A stretch of DNA of 64,000 nt from Stentor coeruleus (lineage: Eukaryota; Ciliophora; Heterotrichea; Heterotrichida; Stentoridae): assembly GCA_001970955.1 (NCBI GenBank), contig MPUH01000180.1, positions 1 through 64,000 of the forward strand, given 5' to 3'. Made by a program: the position numbers and the translations under genes. Shown here piece after piece: positions 20,501 through 29,966 of this stretch. Under the pieces are notes generated by a model. That model saw only the letters and a list, made by a program, of their open reading frames with translations, did not search any database and was not told the origin of the DNA. Each line of letters begins with the position of its first letter. Position 1 is the stretch's first letter.

Positions 20501-20726
20501 GAATTTTATTATAAGAATTTTATGATGTAATTGCTTTTGGAGGTTTGAATTGCAGTTGAAATGGAGTTTAAAAAAGCTGGGGTAAGGATTTAGGGTTTTA
20601 GAGGAAGAATTGGAAATTTTATTGTAATTAAATAGGTATTTTAGGATGGTTATGATTATTGTATATTAATTTCATGTTAAAAGAGATTTTGCTACTAATA
20701 CCCTTTTTTCATGTATAATATTAAGC

Positions 20727-21158
20727 ATGTATTGGCTTGATTACCTACTACCATCCTGCTGTACAAAGAAACCAACCATAAGCATGCCTATAAATACAAA
20801 AGACCCCTCAATAACCATTCTAGATTCAATAAACAGTCCTTCTATAGCATATTCCCCAACATTATCAGATCTCTCTCCTATAGAAAACTCAGATTTTCAA
20901 CTACTAAAACTCCAACCTTGCTTTGAAATTCTAGAAAACATAAGCAGAGCAGCAACAAATTCTTCTTTAACCCAAAATGAAAGCTTAAATCTTCAATCAC
21001 GTTTTATATGCTCATATTGTCATCATCCATCAATAGGTCATTGCTCAAGTTGTTTAGATAAAAATTATTGTATGACTTGTTTTTTATCATCTCATGGAGA
21101 AAAGCAAATAGGTCGTAATCCTCATAAGCTTATATCTAATATAAATAACTCATTCTAA
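20727..21158 (+). CDS. Small B-box-type zinc-finger protein
   Basis: A 143-residue protein. Residues 1-90 are Ser/Pro-rich with an early CC pair (LPSCCTKK). The C-terminal ~45 residues carry a B-box-like zinc site: Cys-x2-Cys-His-His, His-Cys-x2-Cys, Cys-x2-Cys, then His and His (FICSYCHHPSIGHCSSCL, YCMTCFLSSHGEK, PHKL). B-boxes bind two zinc ions and mediate protein contacts. No RING or coiled coil is present, so this is not a TRIM protein. TAA at 21158. The true start could be a later Met, but the first ATG gives no conflict. Confidence 0.72.
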   Translation: MYWLDYLLPSCCTKKPTISMPINTKDPSITILDSINSPSIAYSPTLSDLSPIENSDFQLLKLQPCFEILENISRAATNSSLTQNESLNLQSRFICSYCHHPSIGHCSSCLDKNYCMTCFLSSHGEKQIGRNPHKLISNINNSF

Positions 21159-21299
21159 ACATCTAATTATCTATTTTTTACTATACAATTCATTATATAT
21201 GAACTTCATAAATCTAAAGTATTTCTTATTCCATTTTAATAAATCCCATACAAATTTTCAGCTTTAAAGACTATATAATCAACTGAAAAGTTCAAAATT

Positions 21300-21421
21300 T
21301 AATCGGGTTGGCAGTTAATACTGGGGCGTAAGCTTGTGAATGGCGATCCAGACATTTGCCCAACGCAATTTTTGCAATACCAACAGAGAAAAGCGCAAGT
21401 TTTTCACAGTTGGTTCAATAA
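21300..21421 (+). ncRNA. Candidate structured RNA with Sm-like site (snRNA-like)
   Basis: A GC-richer island in AT-rich intergenic DNA. A 5' stem pairs GTTGGCA (21307-21313) with TGCCCAAC (21357-21364), and an inner CTGG/CCAG pairs at 21321-21324 and 21348-21351. A single-stranded AATTTTTG (21367-21374) matches the Sm-binding consensus. A 3' hairpin pairs ACCAAC (21379-21384) with GTTGGT (21409-21414). After a 3x3 internal loop, GAAAAGC pairs with GTTTTTC under a GCAA tetraloop. Hairpin, Sm site and terminal hairpin are the layout of spliceosomal snRNAs. I could not match U1, U2, U4, U5 or U6, so its identity stays open. Confidence 0.5.
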
Positions 21422-21440
21422 ATTAACAGAAAAAATTATA

Positions 21441-21701
21441 TCATTTTCCTAAATTATTTTGGATTTCTTCAAAATACTTATCAAAATCATATTCTTCATC
21501 TGAAGAAGAAGAAGAAGAGTCACCAAGATCATCACAAAGCTTGACGAGTTTTTCAACATTTGCCAAACAGGAGTCGATGTTGTTTAGGAATCTTAAAGGA
21601 TTTTCTTCATCATTATTAAGATTTTGCTTTGAGGCAGAGACTTCTTGAATGAGTTTTAGGATTTCTTCAGCCACTGGGATGTCAAATATCTCTTCTTCCA
21701 T
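21441..21701 (-). CDS. Small acidic protein (doubtful)
   Basis: An 86-residue frame from ATG 21701 with a Ser/Asp/Glu run (GDSSSSSSDEEYDFDKYF) and helical heptad-like segments (EEILKLIQEV). It would end in TGA, which no well-supported gene in this window uses. Its 3' end abuts the candidate RNA. It has good codon flow for coding but no family. It could be real, or a chance frame. Confidence 0.42.
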   Translation of the reverse strand: MEEEIFDIPVAEEILKLIQEVSASKQNLNNDEENPLRFLNNIDSCLANVEKLVKLCDDLGDSSSSSSDEEYDFDKYFEEIQNNLGK

Positions 21702-22606
21702 TTATCAAGATGAGATTATTTATGTTTGTTTTTTGAATGAGTTTATGATATGATAAAGTATTAATTAATAGATTTTAGGTTGAAAATAAGTTTTTGATTT
21801 GATAAGATGAGAATAGATAATGATAAGATTTTTAAATAGAAGTGAATTATTAGGAATACAAGAAAAGGATGATAGGATTTATATAGAAATGTAAGGATGA
21901 TAGTAAGATTGATATGAATAAATGAAGAGAAAGATATGATTTTGAGATGATACTATTTATATGATATATAGAATAGTATTATGTATATTTTCAAAGGATA
22001 TTAGTTAACAAATAATTATGTTAAAATTAGAATAGATATGGATGAGGTAGACTATTTTTATATATATAAATAACAGGTGAATATATTGAAATTATTATAT
22101 ATAAAAAGAGTATACAAAGGATATACATAATTTTTATATTCTTGTATTTAAAAACTAAAGTCATCTACCTTATTTTTATACTCCCAAATCTCTATTTTCC
22201 CTTAGCTCAAATCTTTATCATAAATAATAAATCTTATTATCTCAGTATCAATAATCCAAATCTCAATACAAAAAAACCCATATCTACTTATAATATAATA
22301 CCCTATTTCTCATATGTAAAAAAAGCATACCCACTATATCTCTTCATGCATTTTTTTACCTTGAAATAACTCATCTTATTCCCCCAATAAACCTAAACCA
22401 TCAACAAAATCCGAAATCAAAAAAAAACCTAAATCCATCTTCCTAACACCCAAATCTCCATATCCAAACTTAAATACTTAAAAAACTCATCAACATTATC
22501 TAACACCCTAACACCCTAACACCCAATTTTCAATTCTAAATCCACTTCAATCCTAAATCCTAATTATTATACCAATTATTACAAATGAAAAATCTTATTG
22601 GCTAAT
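21702..22606. other. 900-bp intergenic region with interstitial telomere repeat
   Basis: The first half is purine-rich, low-complexity AT DNA (GAT/ATA runs). From about 22150 the plus strand becomes A/C-rich and G-poor toward the phosphatase gene. A short Leu/Ile-rich frame at 22142-22369 lacks an ATG start and is not called. Confidence 0.5.
22500..22524 (+). repeat. Interstitial telomere-like array, three CTAACACC units
   Basis: Three perfect copies of the 8-mer CTAACACC plus one C, a permutation of CCCTAACA, the heterotrich telomere repeat as I recall it. It lies 82 bp before the phosphatase ATG, within the G-poor 5' flank. Confidence 0.92.
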
Positions 22607-23626
22607 ATGAAATCAATGGTGATAATTATGGAATATCCCATTATCGAAGGACCAGCAAGGATAAGAGACTTTTCATACAAATACCTAAGCCAATATCCTG
22701 AATTAACTGAACTTGAAAAAGGAATCCCATATAAAGAGTTCTATTATCATAGCCATTTAAGAAACAAAGAAACAGAATATCGTATATTGAGAAGAATAAC
22801 AGAAAGCAAAGAACATGCTGAATTTTTAGTCCACAATTCTCCTTTGACTGTATCTTTAAATCGTTATCCTGATATTCTTCCTTATAGAGATACATTAGTA
22901 TCTTTAAAAGCTCATCAATATATTAATGCTAATTTTGTTGACAGTACCTTACAAAATACAGAAAATATTTTTATTGCCACACAAGCTCCAATGAAATCAA
23001 CGATGGGTGCATTTTGGTCGATGATTTGGGAACATAATATTGAATTAATTATTATGATTTGTTGTATTACAGAAGGAGGAATGCCTAAATGTGAAGAATA
23101 TTTTCCTACTGAAGAACCGATTATTATTGAGGATTTTGAACTTGTTTTAGATAGGACATGTCATATATTCCCATCATTGGTTCAAAGGACGTTTTTGATG
23201 AAAAGTGTAAAGGAGCCCGGGAATGAGTTTAGAGAAGTTACTCATTTGCATGGACTCAAATGGCCAGACCAAGGCGCACCGAAGATTAAAGATGAATACA
23301 ACTCAATTGAACACATAATTCAGACTATTAAAAACAAAAGGCTCATGAACCCAAGCTGCAAAGTAGCTGTTCATTGTTCTGCAGGTATAGGTCGAACAGG
23401 TCTTTTAATTGGTATTTTCAACATGGTCGTAGCTTTAGAAGAACTCATAGAATCCGACATTCAAAACTCCATAAATCAAGCTCGAGTATCAGTTTTTGGA
23501 ACAGCACGTCGTTTAAGAGAACAACGTTGGGGTATGGTAAGTAACCTTAAGCAATACAAATTCATGTATAGATATATGGAATATTGGATAACCTCATATC
23601 TAATCAATCAATCAAGTCTGATTTAG
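22607..23626 (+). CDS. Classical protein tyrosine phosphatase
   Basis: Hydrolyses phosphotyrosine. In order: the pTyr loop region NRYPDILPYRDTLV, YINANFVDS, FIATQAPM, FWSMIWEHNIELIIMIC, the WPD loop KWPDQGAP at about residue 219, and the P-loop HCSAGIGRTG with nucleophile Cys near residue 257. The Q-loop area follows at the end (LREQRWGMVSNLKQYKF). All catalytic residues are present, so it should be active. ATG 22607 is the first in frame; the Met of MEYPII (22628) is an alternative start. There is no membrane segment or targeting domain. It is a compact single-domain enzyme, 35 bp before the next gene on the same strand. Confidence 0.94.
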   Translation: MKSMVIIMEYPIIEGPARIRDFSYKYLSQYPELTELEKGIPYKEFYYHSHLRNKETEYRILRRITESKEHAEFLVHNSPLTVSLNRYPDILPYRDTLVSLKAHQYINANFVDSTLQNTENIFIATQAPMKSTMGAFWSMIWEHNIELIIMICCITEGGMPKCEEYFPTEEPIIIEDFELVLDRTCHIFPSLVQRTFLMKSVKEPGNEFREVTHLHGLKWPDQGAPKIKDEYNSIEHIIQTIKNKRLMNPSCKVAVHCSAGIGRTGLLIGIFNMVVALEELIESDIQNSINQARVSVFGTARRLREQRWGMVSNLKQYKFMYRYMEYWITSYLINQSSLI

Positions 23627-23661
23627 TAAAATAATCATAATTTTTCATATAAAACATTTAA

Positions 23662-25089
23662 ATGTCAGATACAGCGATAGTCGAAAAAATCAGGAAAATC
23701 CGCCAAGAACTCTACAATTTCAATTTGGATGATCAAGAATCATCAGAAAACTATATAGTTGGAGGTTTAGATATAAAAATCCCCGATTTGAACTCGGATT
23801 ATTTTCTAAGCAGTCCAGATTACGACCATTATTGTATGAAAAACTCCCAGTCTGCTGAAAGTTTTAAGACTCCTGATGACTTTTGCCCTTCACCTGTTGT
23901 TATTGGGAAAGGACAAGATATAGAGAAATATGATTTACCTTTGATTAGGGATATAAAAAACATACAAGGAAAAAATGATGAATTAGGGATAAGGAAATGC
24001 TCAGAACTTGAGGAAAAATTAGAAAGAGCTAATGAAAACTATATGAAAATCATAAGCGAAAAAGATGAAAAAATCGCAAGTTTGCAAGTCAAATTCCAAA
24101 GAGCGGAATACGATTTGAATCTTTTAAAGCAAAATTCATCTGAAATCGAGTCACTTAAATCCTCAACACAAGACCTTCTCAATAAAAACCATAGCTTGGA
24201 TATAGAAAAATCTGCCCTTGCTAAAGAAAACTCTCTACTTAAAAGCCAAATTTCTGATATCAATAAAACCTTACAAGCTTTAGAAAACAAATACATTTCA
24301 TCCCAAGAAGAAAATATAAAACTTAAATCAGATAAAACTATACAAATAAAAAAATACGAAGAAATCAAAAACCAAAACGAGATTCTCTATAAAACAATAC
24401 AAAATTATAAAAAAAATAAGAATTTCTCTACAAATTCCTCACCTAGAAAACATCGTAGCCCGCTACATACAAGAAAAACAAGCTTAAAAACTTATCCTCG
24501 TAAAAATTCTTTATCAGAAGATGAAAAAACTGAAAGAAAAGTTAGATCGCCTTCAGTAAAAAAAAATTATGGACATCCACCAAGAAGTAAAAGCAGAGAT
24601 AAAGATTATGAGACAAATCATTTTACATGTTGTAAGGTTATAAAAGATATAATGAGTTTATATAATATTGAATCACAGAATTTATTAGTATCAATGGTGA
24701 GATCTTCGATACAAGAAGGGGAAACTTTGAAGTTGTATAAAGACTTTGCGAAAAAAGTTCAGAAAATTGTGGTGTCGAATTCGCCTCCTAATGCTTTTAA
24801 GAATGTTCCTGGGCTTAAAAGTATGGTTAAATGGGTTAAAAGGTTGGTTAAGGAGTATCTTGGCATGAAATCATCATGTGGAGGGTTGCCGGAAAAGAAA
24901 ATATTGGATGTTTTGAAAAATGGGTTGAATATTTTGAGTAATGATGATATTCCTAAAGCTATATCAAGATTGCTAGTTGAAAATGAAAGGCTTTTGGTTA
25001 TATTGAGTAAAGTTAAAAAAGCATATAAGCTTGGGAGCAATACTAGCTTAGAAGATCTGGAAAAAGAAATCACTGTTCGTGTTTTATAA
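23662..25089 (+). CDS. Coiled-coil protein, 475 residues
   Basis: ATG 23662, TAA 25089. The acidic N-terminal third (about 110 residues) is low in structure. Residues ~112-250 form a long coiled coil (LERANENYMKIISEKDEKI and on). A basic Ser/Arg/Lys linker (SSPRKHRSPLHTRKTSLK) looks like a phosphorylation target. The C-terminal ~150 residues are an ordered helical domain (VIKDIMSLYNIESQNLLVS, LLVENERLLVILSKVKKAY). The layout resembles centrosomal and basal-body scaffold proteins, but I cannot name a family. It converges with the RING gene 52 bp away. Confidence 0.75.
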   Translation: MSDTAIVEKIRKIRQELYNFNLDDQESSENYIVGGLDIKIPDLNSDYFLSSPDYDHYCMKNSQSAESFKTPDDFCPSPVVIGKGQDIEKYDLPLIRDIKNIQGKNDELGIRKCSELEEKLERANENYMKIISEKDEKIASLQVKFQRAEYDLNLLKQNSSEIESLKSSTQDLLNKNHSLDIEKSALAKENSLLKSQISDINKTLQALENKYISSQEENIKLKSDKTIQIKKYEEIKNQNEILYKTIQNYKKNKNFSTNSSPRKHRSPLHTRKTSLKTYPRKNSLSEDEKTERKVRSPSVKKNYGHPPRSKSRDKDYETNHFTCCKVIKDIMSLYNIESQNLLVSMVRSSIQEGETLKLYKDFAKKVQKIVVSNSPPNAFKNVPGLKSMVKWVKRLVKEYLGMKSSCGGLPEKKILDVLKNGLNILSNDDIPKAISRLLVENERLLVILSKVKKAYKLGSNTSLEDLEKEITVRVL

Positions 25090-25141
25090 TAAATATCCAA
25101 TAATTAGCTCTTTATATATGAAGTTACTAGGATTTAACCAT

Positions 25142-27856
25142 TTAATATTGTTTTAATCTTTTAAGTGTCCTAATTAAATCCTTCTGCCCTATAAGACTTT
25201 TGCATTTACTACACGTTTTTTCTTTAACAGCAGCTTTTGCGCAGTCAAAACAATGATTATGCCCTTTACATAAACTAATCATATACTCTTCCACATATTT
25301 TTTATCCTTTAAACAACATGAGCATTTTTCTTTATATCCTTTGATTTTATCTAGCTCATATTTACACAAGCAATATGGGCATTTTTCTTTAGATAAAGCA
25401 ATTTCTATAGAAAGACAATCTTTACATAAATGTTTACATAAATCTTCATCAAAAAACCCTTTTAATGGATAAAAACTTTTACACCCAAGGCATTTTTTAG
25501 CTCTAGAAATAAGCTGCATATATTTATCTATATGTTCAGATTTCAAGTTTTTATAATAATCTTCATATATAAAAAACATATCATCAATATCTTTAGAACA
25601 AGATGGGCATTTTGGGTGTATTTTTGAGTTGGCACTATAATAAATTTGTTTAGAAGCTGCTATTTCAACAGAGTCTTGTATACATTCTTTACATAATATA
25701 TGCCCACATTTAAGGATTTTTTCATTTTTATTCTCCCCACAAAGACAACATTTCATCACATCGATTATCACTTGATTTACTGACTCTAAATCTTTATCCC
25801 TAGCATTAACACTTGTATTATCATCACTTAATGTTTGATTTGAACAGAAATCCAAGTTTTTTTCTTCTTCTAATGGTGATGTAACTATAACATTCATATG
25901 AGGTTTTTGTTCATGAATTACAGATGAAGTATTCATAATAGGTTCTTCAATGTATTCAAATTGTGAAATATTTTGATTTAATAAGATATTTTGCTGAGAA
26001 GGTAAAGTACCTTGATAAAAAGGTGGAGGTTGATTTGTAGGTAAACTTATTGGTTTAGTTAATATGTTTTGTTCTGGGATTATAGGTTTTGGAGCTAGTT
26101 TAAGTTTTGATTGTTCTGATACTGAAGTTTGTTCTAAGATGGATTTTGATAATAAAGATGGTGGATCTGAGGGTGTTGATTGAGGATTAAAAGATGATAA
26201 TAAAGATGGTGGAAAGGGTGTTGATTGAGGATTAAAAGATGATAATAAAGATGGTGGATCTAAGGGTGTTGATTGAGGATTAAAAGATGTTGGTTTTGAT
26301 AATAAAGATGGTGGAGTGATTTGTTGAGATGATTGAATGAAAGATGTTGGAGCAGGTAATGAAGATGGGGGATAAGTAGGTATTGGTTGTGGTAAAAAAG
26401 GTGCTGGATCTTTGAGTTTTTTTATAGATGGTATGTTTGGGTCGTTAGGTTTTATGTTGGTTGGAATAAAAAATGGGTTTTTTGGTTCGGGAAGTTTTTG
26501 CGGTGATTCTGCTGTTTTTGGTTGAGATTCTGAAAAAGGTGGTTTGATAATTGTTTGTTGTATTTGAGAAATCGGTTTAGACTCAGGCAAAACACTTTTT
26601 GGTTTTAGCAAAGGGGATTCTGCGTTATTTGGTTTATCAATAAGTGGTATAGAAGTTGGAGTAAAACTAGGAGTTTTAAGCTGATTAGGTAAAAAATCTA
26701 AATTTTGATTTGGAATTATTGCAGATTGAGTTAAAGATATAGGTTTAGATTCTGGAAGTTTAGCTTTGAGATTTAATGAATTAGGTAATGGGTCAGAAGT
26801 TTTAACAGATGAAGGTGTATTAAATTCTTGATTACGAGGAATATTTTGTTCAGAAGAGTCTGTTCCAATAAAATTCGATTTTATCCCTGGAGGTGGTATA
26901 ATTCCTAATACAGGGAATTTATTTATTTGTTCTATAGATAAATTTGGCATAGGCAATAAAGTATTTTTTAAATCTGATGGTTTATTAATAGCGTTTTGTA
27001 AAGGAGATGATTGTGGTAAGCTTGTATTAGATACAAAAAAAGGTGTTGGATTTTGATGTAAAGATTGTGTTCCACTAGGGATTTCTTGAGCAGGGTTTGA
27101 GGATAATGCATTATTACCCGTATTAGGTGTTTGAAAAGGTAATTTACACACTGTTAAAGGTATATACATAGGGCTAGGATTAACTGGAGGTGCAAATTGG
27201 ATATTATTCATAAAAGGTAATTGGCTTGGGTTGTTATTAGGATTTGTAATAAAATCAGGTGCTTTGCTTGATGGTTTTGAATCAGTATTTGATGATAATA
27301 ATCCATCATCAGCCTTACTTTTTATTTTATTAGTTTCTGCTGATGGATATGAAGGTTTATTTATATCTTCTAATAAATTAGGTGGGGAGGTAAGGATAAG
27401 ATTTTGTTTTATATCATTTTTCAAAGATGGAGGAGGGATCTGGGAGATTTTTACATTAGGATCTTGTGTTGAAAATATAGGTTTTGATATTGGAAGCTGG
27501 CTTCTATTACTTTTATCCTTAGGTTCTGGTTTATCTTTAGATTCTTCATTAAACACTTCAAAACCAGATTTTTCAACTAAAGGATTTTTTGATTGAGGAT
27601 TTATAATTGCATGTGATTGGCTTTTTATATTTGAAGGAAAGTTAAGTGAGACACCCGTAGGTAATACGCTTTGAATTTTTGCTTGTTGGGTACTGATTGG
27701 TATAGAACGAGATTGGGGGTCAATGAATTTTTGATTCTCTGAAATTTTTATTGCATTTGATGTTGTGATTTCGTTTTTGCTATAATAAATAGAATAATCA
27801 TCTGGGATTTTTCCTATGTTTGGAATTTCATCTGAAGAATCATCTGATGAAGACAT
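25142..27856 (-). CDS. Large Pro/Ser/Gln-rich protein with C-terminal RING-type zinc fingers
   Basis: 904 residues, ATG 27856, TAA 25142. Residues ~1-680 are disordered and rich in Pro, Ser, Asn and Gln. They contain a short tandem repeat around residues 515-575 (SSFNPQSTP-x-DPPSLL, three copies). The C-terminal ~220 residues are Cys-rich: a RING-like block CCLCGENKNEKILKCGHILC...CPSC, then CLGC...CKHLCKDC...CPYC, then CSCC...HNHCFDCA...CSKC. Three successive zinc modules suggest an RBR-like or multi-RING E3 ubiquitin ligase, but I see no clear transfer cysteine context. E3 activity is inferred. The minus-strand 5' flank has GGGGTTAGGG at 27892-27901. Confidence 0.78.
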   Translation of the reverse strand: MSSSDDSSDEIPNIGKIPDDYSIYYSKNEITTSNAIKISENQKFIDPQSRSIPISTQQAKIQSVLPTGVSLNFPSNIKSQSHAIINPQSKNPLVEKSGFEVFNEESKDKPEPKDKSNRSQLPISKPIFSTQDPNVKISQIPPPSLKNDIKQNLILTSPPNLLEDINKPSYPSAETNKIKSKADDGLLSSNTDSKPSSKAPDFITNPNNNPSQLPFMNNIQFAPPVNPSPMYIPLTVCKLPFQTPNTGNNALSSNPAQEIPSGTQSLHQNPTPFFVSNTSLPQSSPLQNAINKPSDLKNTLLPMPNLSIEQINKFPVLGIIPPPGIKSNFIGTDSSEQNIPRNQEFNTPSSVKTSDPLPNSLNLKAKLPESKPISLTQSAIIPNQNLDFLPNQLKTPSFTPTSIPLIDKPNNAESPLLKPKSVLPESKPISQIQQTIIKPPFSESQPKTAESPQKLPEPKNPFFIPTNIKPNDPNIPSIKKLKDPAPFLPQPIPTYPPSSLPAPTSFIQSSQQITPPSLLSKPTSFNPQSTPLDPPSLLSSFNPQSTPFPPSLLSSFNPQSTPSDPPSLLSKSILEQTSVSEQSKLKLAPKPIIPEQNILTKPISLPTNQPPPFYQGTLPSQQNILLNQNISQFEYIEEPIMNTSSVIHEQKPHMNVIVTSPLEEEKNLDFCSNQTLSDDNTSVNARDKDLESVNQVIIDVMKCCLCGENKNEKILKCGHILCKECIQDSVEIAASKQIYYSANSKIHPKCPSCSKDIDDMFFIYEDYYKNLKSEHIDKYMQLISRAKKCLGCKSFYPLKGFFDEDLCKHLCKDCLSIEIALSKEKCPYCLCKYELDKIKGYKEKCSCCLKDKKYVEEYMISLCKGHNHCFDCAKAAVKEKTCSKCKSLIGQKDLIRTLKRLKQY

Positions 27857-28421
27857 TTTATAGACATTTTTTAGATGAATTTAGTTTATTTGGGGTTAGG
27901 GTTTTATATTACTTATGATTGTTTTATAAATTTATATAATGTGATTGGTATTTTGATTAGTTGAGTTTTTTGTATTTAAAATGATTTTATGGATAAATGT
28001 GTAAAAGTTTACTATTTGACTTTTATGTTGTCTAGATTTGACATTTATGATTATTTAGAAGATGATGATGAAAAGGTGGATATAGATTATTATTATAATT
28101 AGGAAAATTATGAACTTTTTTAGGTTATTGGATTGAGTGATGAGTATGATCATAAGAGATATTGTCATTCAGCATGCTTTTATTTTTCAAATCCAGCTTT
28201 AGAGTTTTTATTTTATATTTTGTAATATTTTCAAATATCAACAAGTTTTTATAATTCTTCTATAACCTTAAATCATAACCTTTCTATAACAATAAAATCT
28301 AAATATACCATAAATTATTTCACCTATTAAAAAACTTATAAACTCTACAATTAAAACCCTCTAACCTTACCCACTATCAAAAAAATCCTTCCACATCCAA
28401 CTCCTAGAATATTAATTATCT
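27857..28421. other. Spacer with the RING-gene 5' flank
   Basis: Carries the reverse telomere-like motif at 27892-27901 close to the RING gene start. One plus-strand frame (about 27990-28230) reads protein-like apart from two TAG codons and is not called. The last 150 bases are A/C-rich. Confidence 0.4.
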
Positions 28422-29396
28422 TTACATAACTTTACATTTATTCTGAGCCACACTATTTTCGTAAAGTTTGCACAATCTTTCACAATCCGAAATCATCTTA
28501 ATAAAACTCTTCCCTTCTCTAACAATAGTTATCCCAGATACAATTTTCGGTAAACAACTCATAAACGCCCTCGAAGCCTTTTCCTCTTGATTTTCCCTTT
28601 TCTCAATTTCTGTATACATAACCTTAACATCAAAAGCTAATTTTCTTTCATTAGCAAGTATACTTTTATAATAAGCAATAGGTAATTTTATATCATTTCC
28701 ATTACATTTTAAGCATTTTTCAAGATACTCTTTACAATCATCTCGATTATCTAATAAAAACTCTTCAGTTAAAACCTTGTTTAATATAAATTCATAATAT
28801 TTTGGAGGGGTTAATTTTTTATAACATACAAGAATTATTTGTAAATGAAGCCAATTCCAAAGTATAAACATTGAATCAGGAAGTTGGGATATAGATTCAA
28901 TACTTCTTTTGATTTTTTCTATACGTTTTTGTCGAACTCCAAGCTGAGATGCACGGATTTCAATTGATATAAATTTGAGAATCAGCATAAATTGATGTGA
29001 GTTTAAATATTGACGTGAATTCCCTGCAGGGTCGTAGCTACGATAGGCTGGGATATGGATTTTTTGTGAACTGGAGGAGTTATGGAATATATTAATGTAT
29101 CCACAGTATTGGATTCCATATAAATTTAGGTTTTCTTCATGGAATTTCGCTTCGAATTGCTGAAAATTTGTATGAAATTTAGCACAAGCAATTGCGTCAC
29201 TTTCACAGTATTCTAATATAAAGTATTTTGTAGCAAGTCTATATAGTCCTGGGATTTTTATTTGTGTGAAATCAAAAAGCCTTTTTAAATTAACTGAGAG
29301 CGAACCCATACTCATTTCTGAGTTCCTTGACTCTTTGTCTCCAATTATAGACTGGGTGCCTGATGACAAGCTAGGCTTTCTTATAGATATATCCAT
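28422..29396 (-). CDS. Uncharacterised protein, 324 residues
   Basis: ATG 29396, TAA 28422. A Ser-rich N terminus (about 45 residues) leads into a mostly helical protein with scattered Cys. The helical parts include YRLATKYFILEYCESDAIA, LQIILVCYKKLTPPKYYEF and LANERKLAFDVKVMYTEIEK. I recognise no domain. It is divergent from the small basic gene at 29499, with only about 100 bp between starts, which implies a shared compact promoter. Confidence 0.65.
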   Translation of the reverse strand: MDISIRKPSLSSGTQSIIGDKESRNSEMSMGSLSVNLKRLFDFTQIKIPGLYRLATKYFILEYCESDAIACAKFHTNFQQFEAKFHEENLNLYGIQYCGYINIFHNSSSSQKIHIPAYRSYDPAGNSRQYLNSHQFMLILKFISIEIRASQLGVRQKRIEKIKRSIESISQLPDSMFILWNWLHLQIILVCYKKLTPPKYYEFILNKVLTEEFLLDNRDDCKEYLEKCLKCNGNDIKLPIAYYKSILANERKLAFDVKVMYTEIEKRENQEEKASRAFMSCLPKIVSGITIVREGKSFIKMISDCERLCKLYENSVAQNKCKVM

Positions 29397-29498
29397 TTAC
29401 AACTTATATTCTTATTAAAAAACTATCTTTACATGATAAATTTACATTTATTTTCTTCAATATACGTTAAAAGTTTTTCAGTTAAACATAACATTAAA
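29397..29498. promoter_or_regulatory. Compact divergent promoter
   Basis: Only 102 bp separate the starts of two divergent genes (29396 minus, 29499 plus), so both promoters and leaders must fit here. Confidence 0.45.
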
Positions 29499-29966
29499 AT
29501 GAAAAAAAACAGAACAAACTCAATTGACTGTGCTGAAATGCCTTTATACAAAGACATCATGGAGATCCCAAAACAATATCTGCATATCCATAAGAACTTT
29601 TCTAAAGTCTCCCCATTACGTAACAGGAAAATCCTTGAAAAAATTCGAAATTCTCATAATGGGAGTTGGTCTAACAGTATCCAGTTACCAAAACATATAC
29701 CAAATTCCCCAAAACTTGAAGAATGCTATATGAAAATATTAAAAAAAGCTTGTGAAGATAAAGAAAACTCAACTAGATATTTTAGTCAACAAAAACAAAG
29801 AATTCTTTCTGAAATACCTGAGACACCAATATCTGCTATGAAAATTGATCAGGAAGAAGCTTTGATTAGTTATAAAAATACACAGATGAGGATAAAAACT
29901 TTAGTTAAAAACAAACTTCCTCCTAGTATTTTGAAGTATAAAAAAGATAAAAGTTTGGATATTTAA
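29499..29966 (+). CDS. Small basic protein, unknown
   Basis: The frame opens at 29433, but the Met at 29499 (AAAATG context) gives the more natural 155-residue protein MKKNRTNSIDCAEMPLYKDI. It is rich in Lys, Asn, Ser and Pro, with motifs such as KVSPLRNRKILEKIRNSHNG and RILSEIPETPISAMKID. It is probably disordered. No family is recognised; it may be a cytoskeleton- or microtubule-binding peptide by composition only. Confidence 0.55.
   Translation: MKKNRTNSIDCAEMPLYKDIMEIPKQYLHIHKNFSKVSPLRNRKILEKIRNSHNGSWSNSIQLPKHIPNSPKLEECYMKILKKACEDKENSTRYFSQQKQRILSEIPETPISAMKIDQEEALISYKNTQMRIKTLVKNKLPPSILKYKKDKSLDI

Noticed and set aside
21381-21399. ACAGAGA and GCGCAAG as in U6 snRNA
   Set aside because: The surrounding U6 core (AGCAUGG and the internal stem) is absent, and the two motifs are explained by the local hairpin.
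21300-21421. Telomerase RNA or H/ACA snoRNA
   Set aside because: No template complementary to CCCTAACA, no H box ANANNA in the hinge, and the internal loop is too small for a pseudouridylation pocket.
22142-22369. Short Leu/Ile-rich plus-strand frame
   Set aside because: No ATG start, low complexity, and it lies in the C-rich 5' flank of the phosphatase gene.
22607-25089. Operon-like tight spacing (35 bp) of phosphatase and coiled-coil gene
   Set aside because: Short gaps occur everywhere in this window in all orientations, and no trans-splicing signal is visible.
27990-28230. Plus-strand frame starting MDKCVKVYY with two internal TAG
   Set aside because: No 15-nt GT...AG intron fits either stop and no family is recognised.
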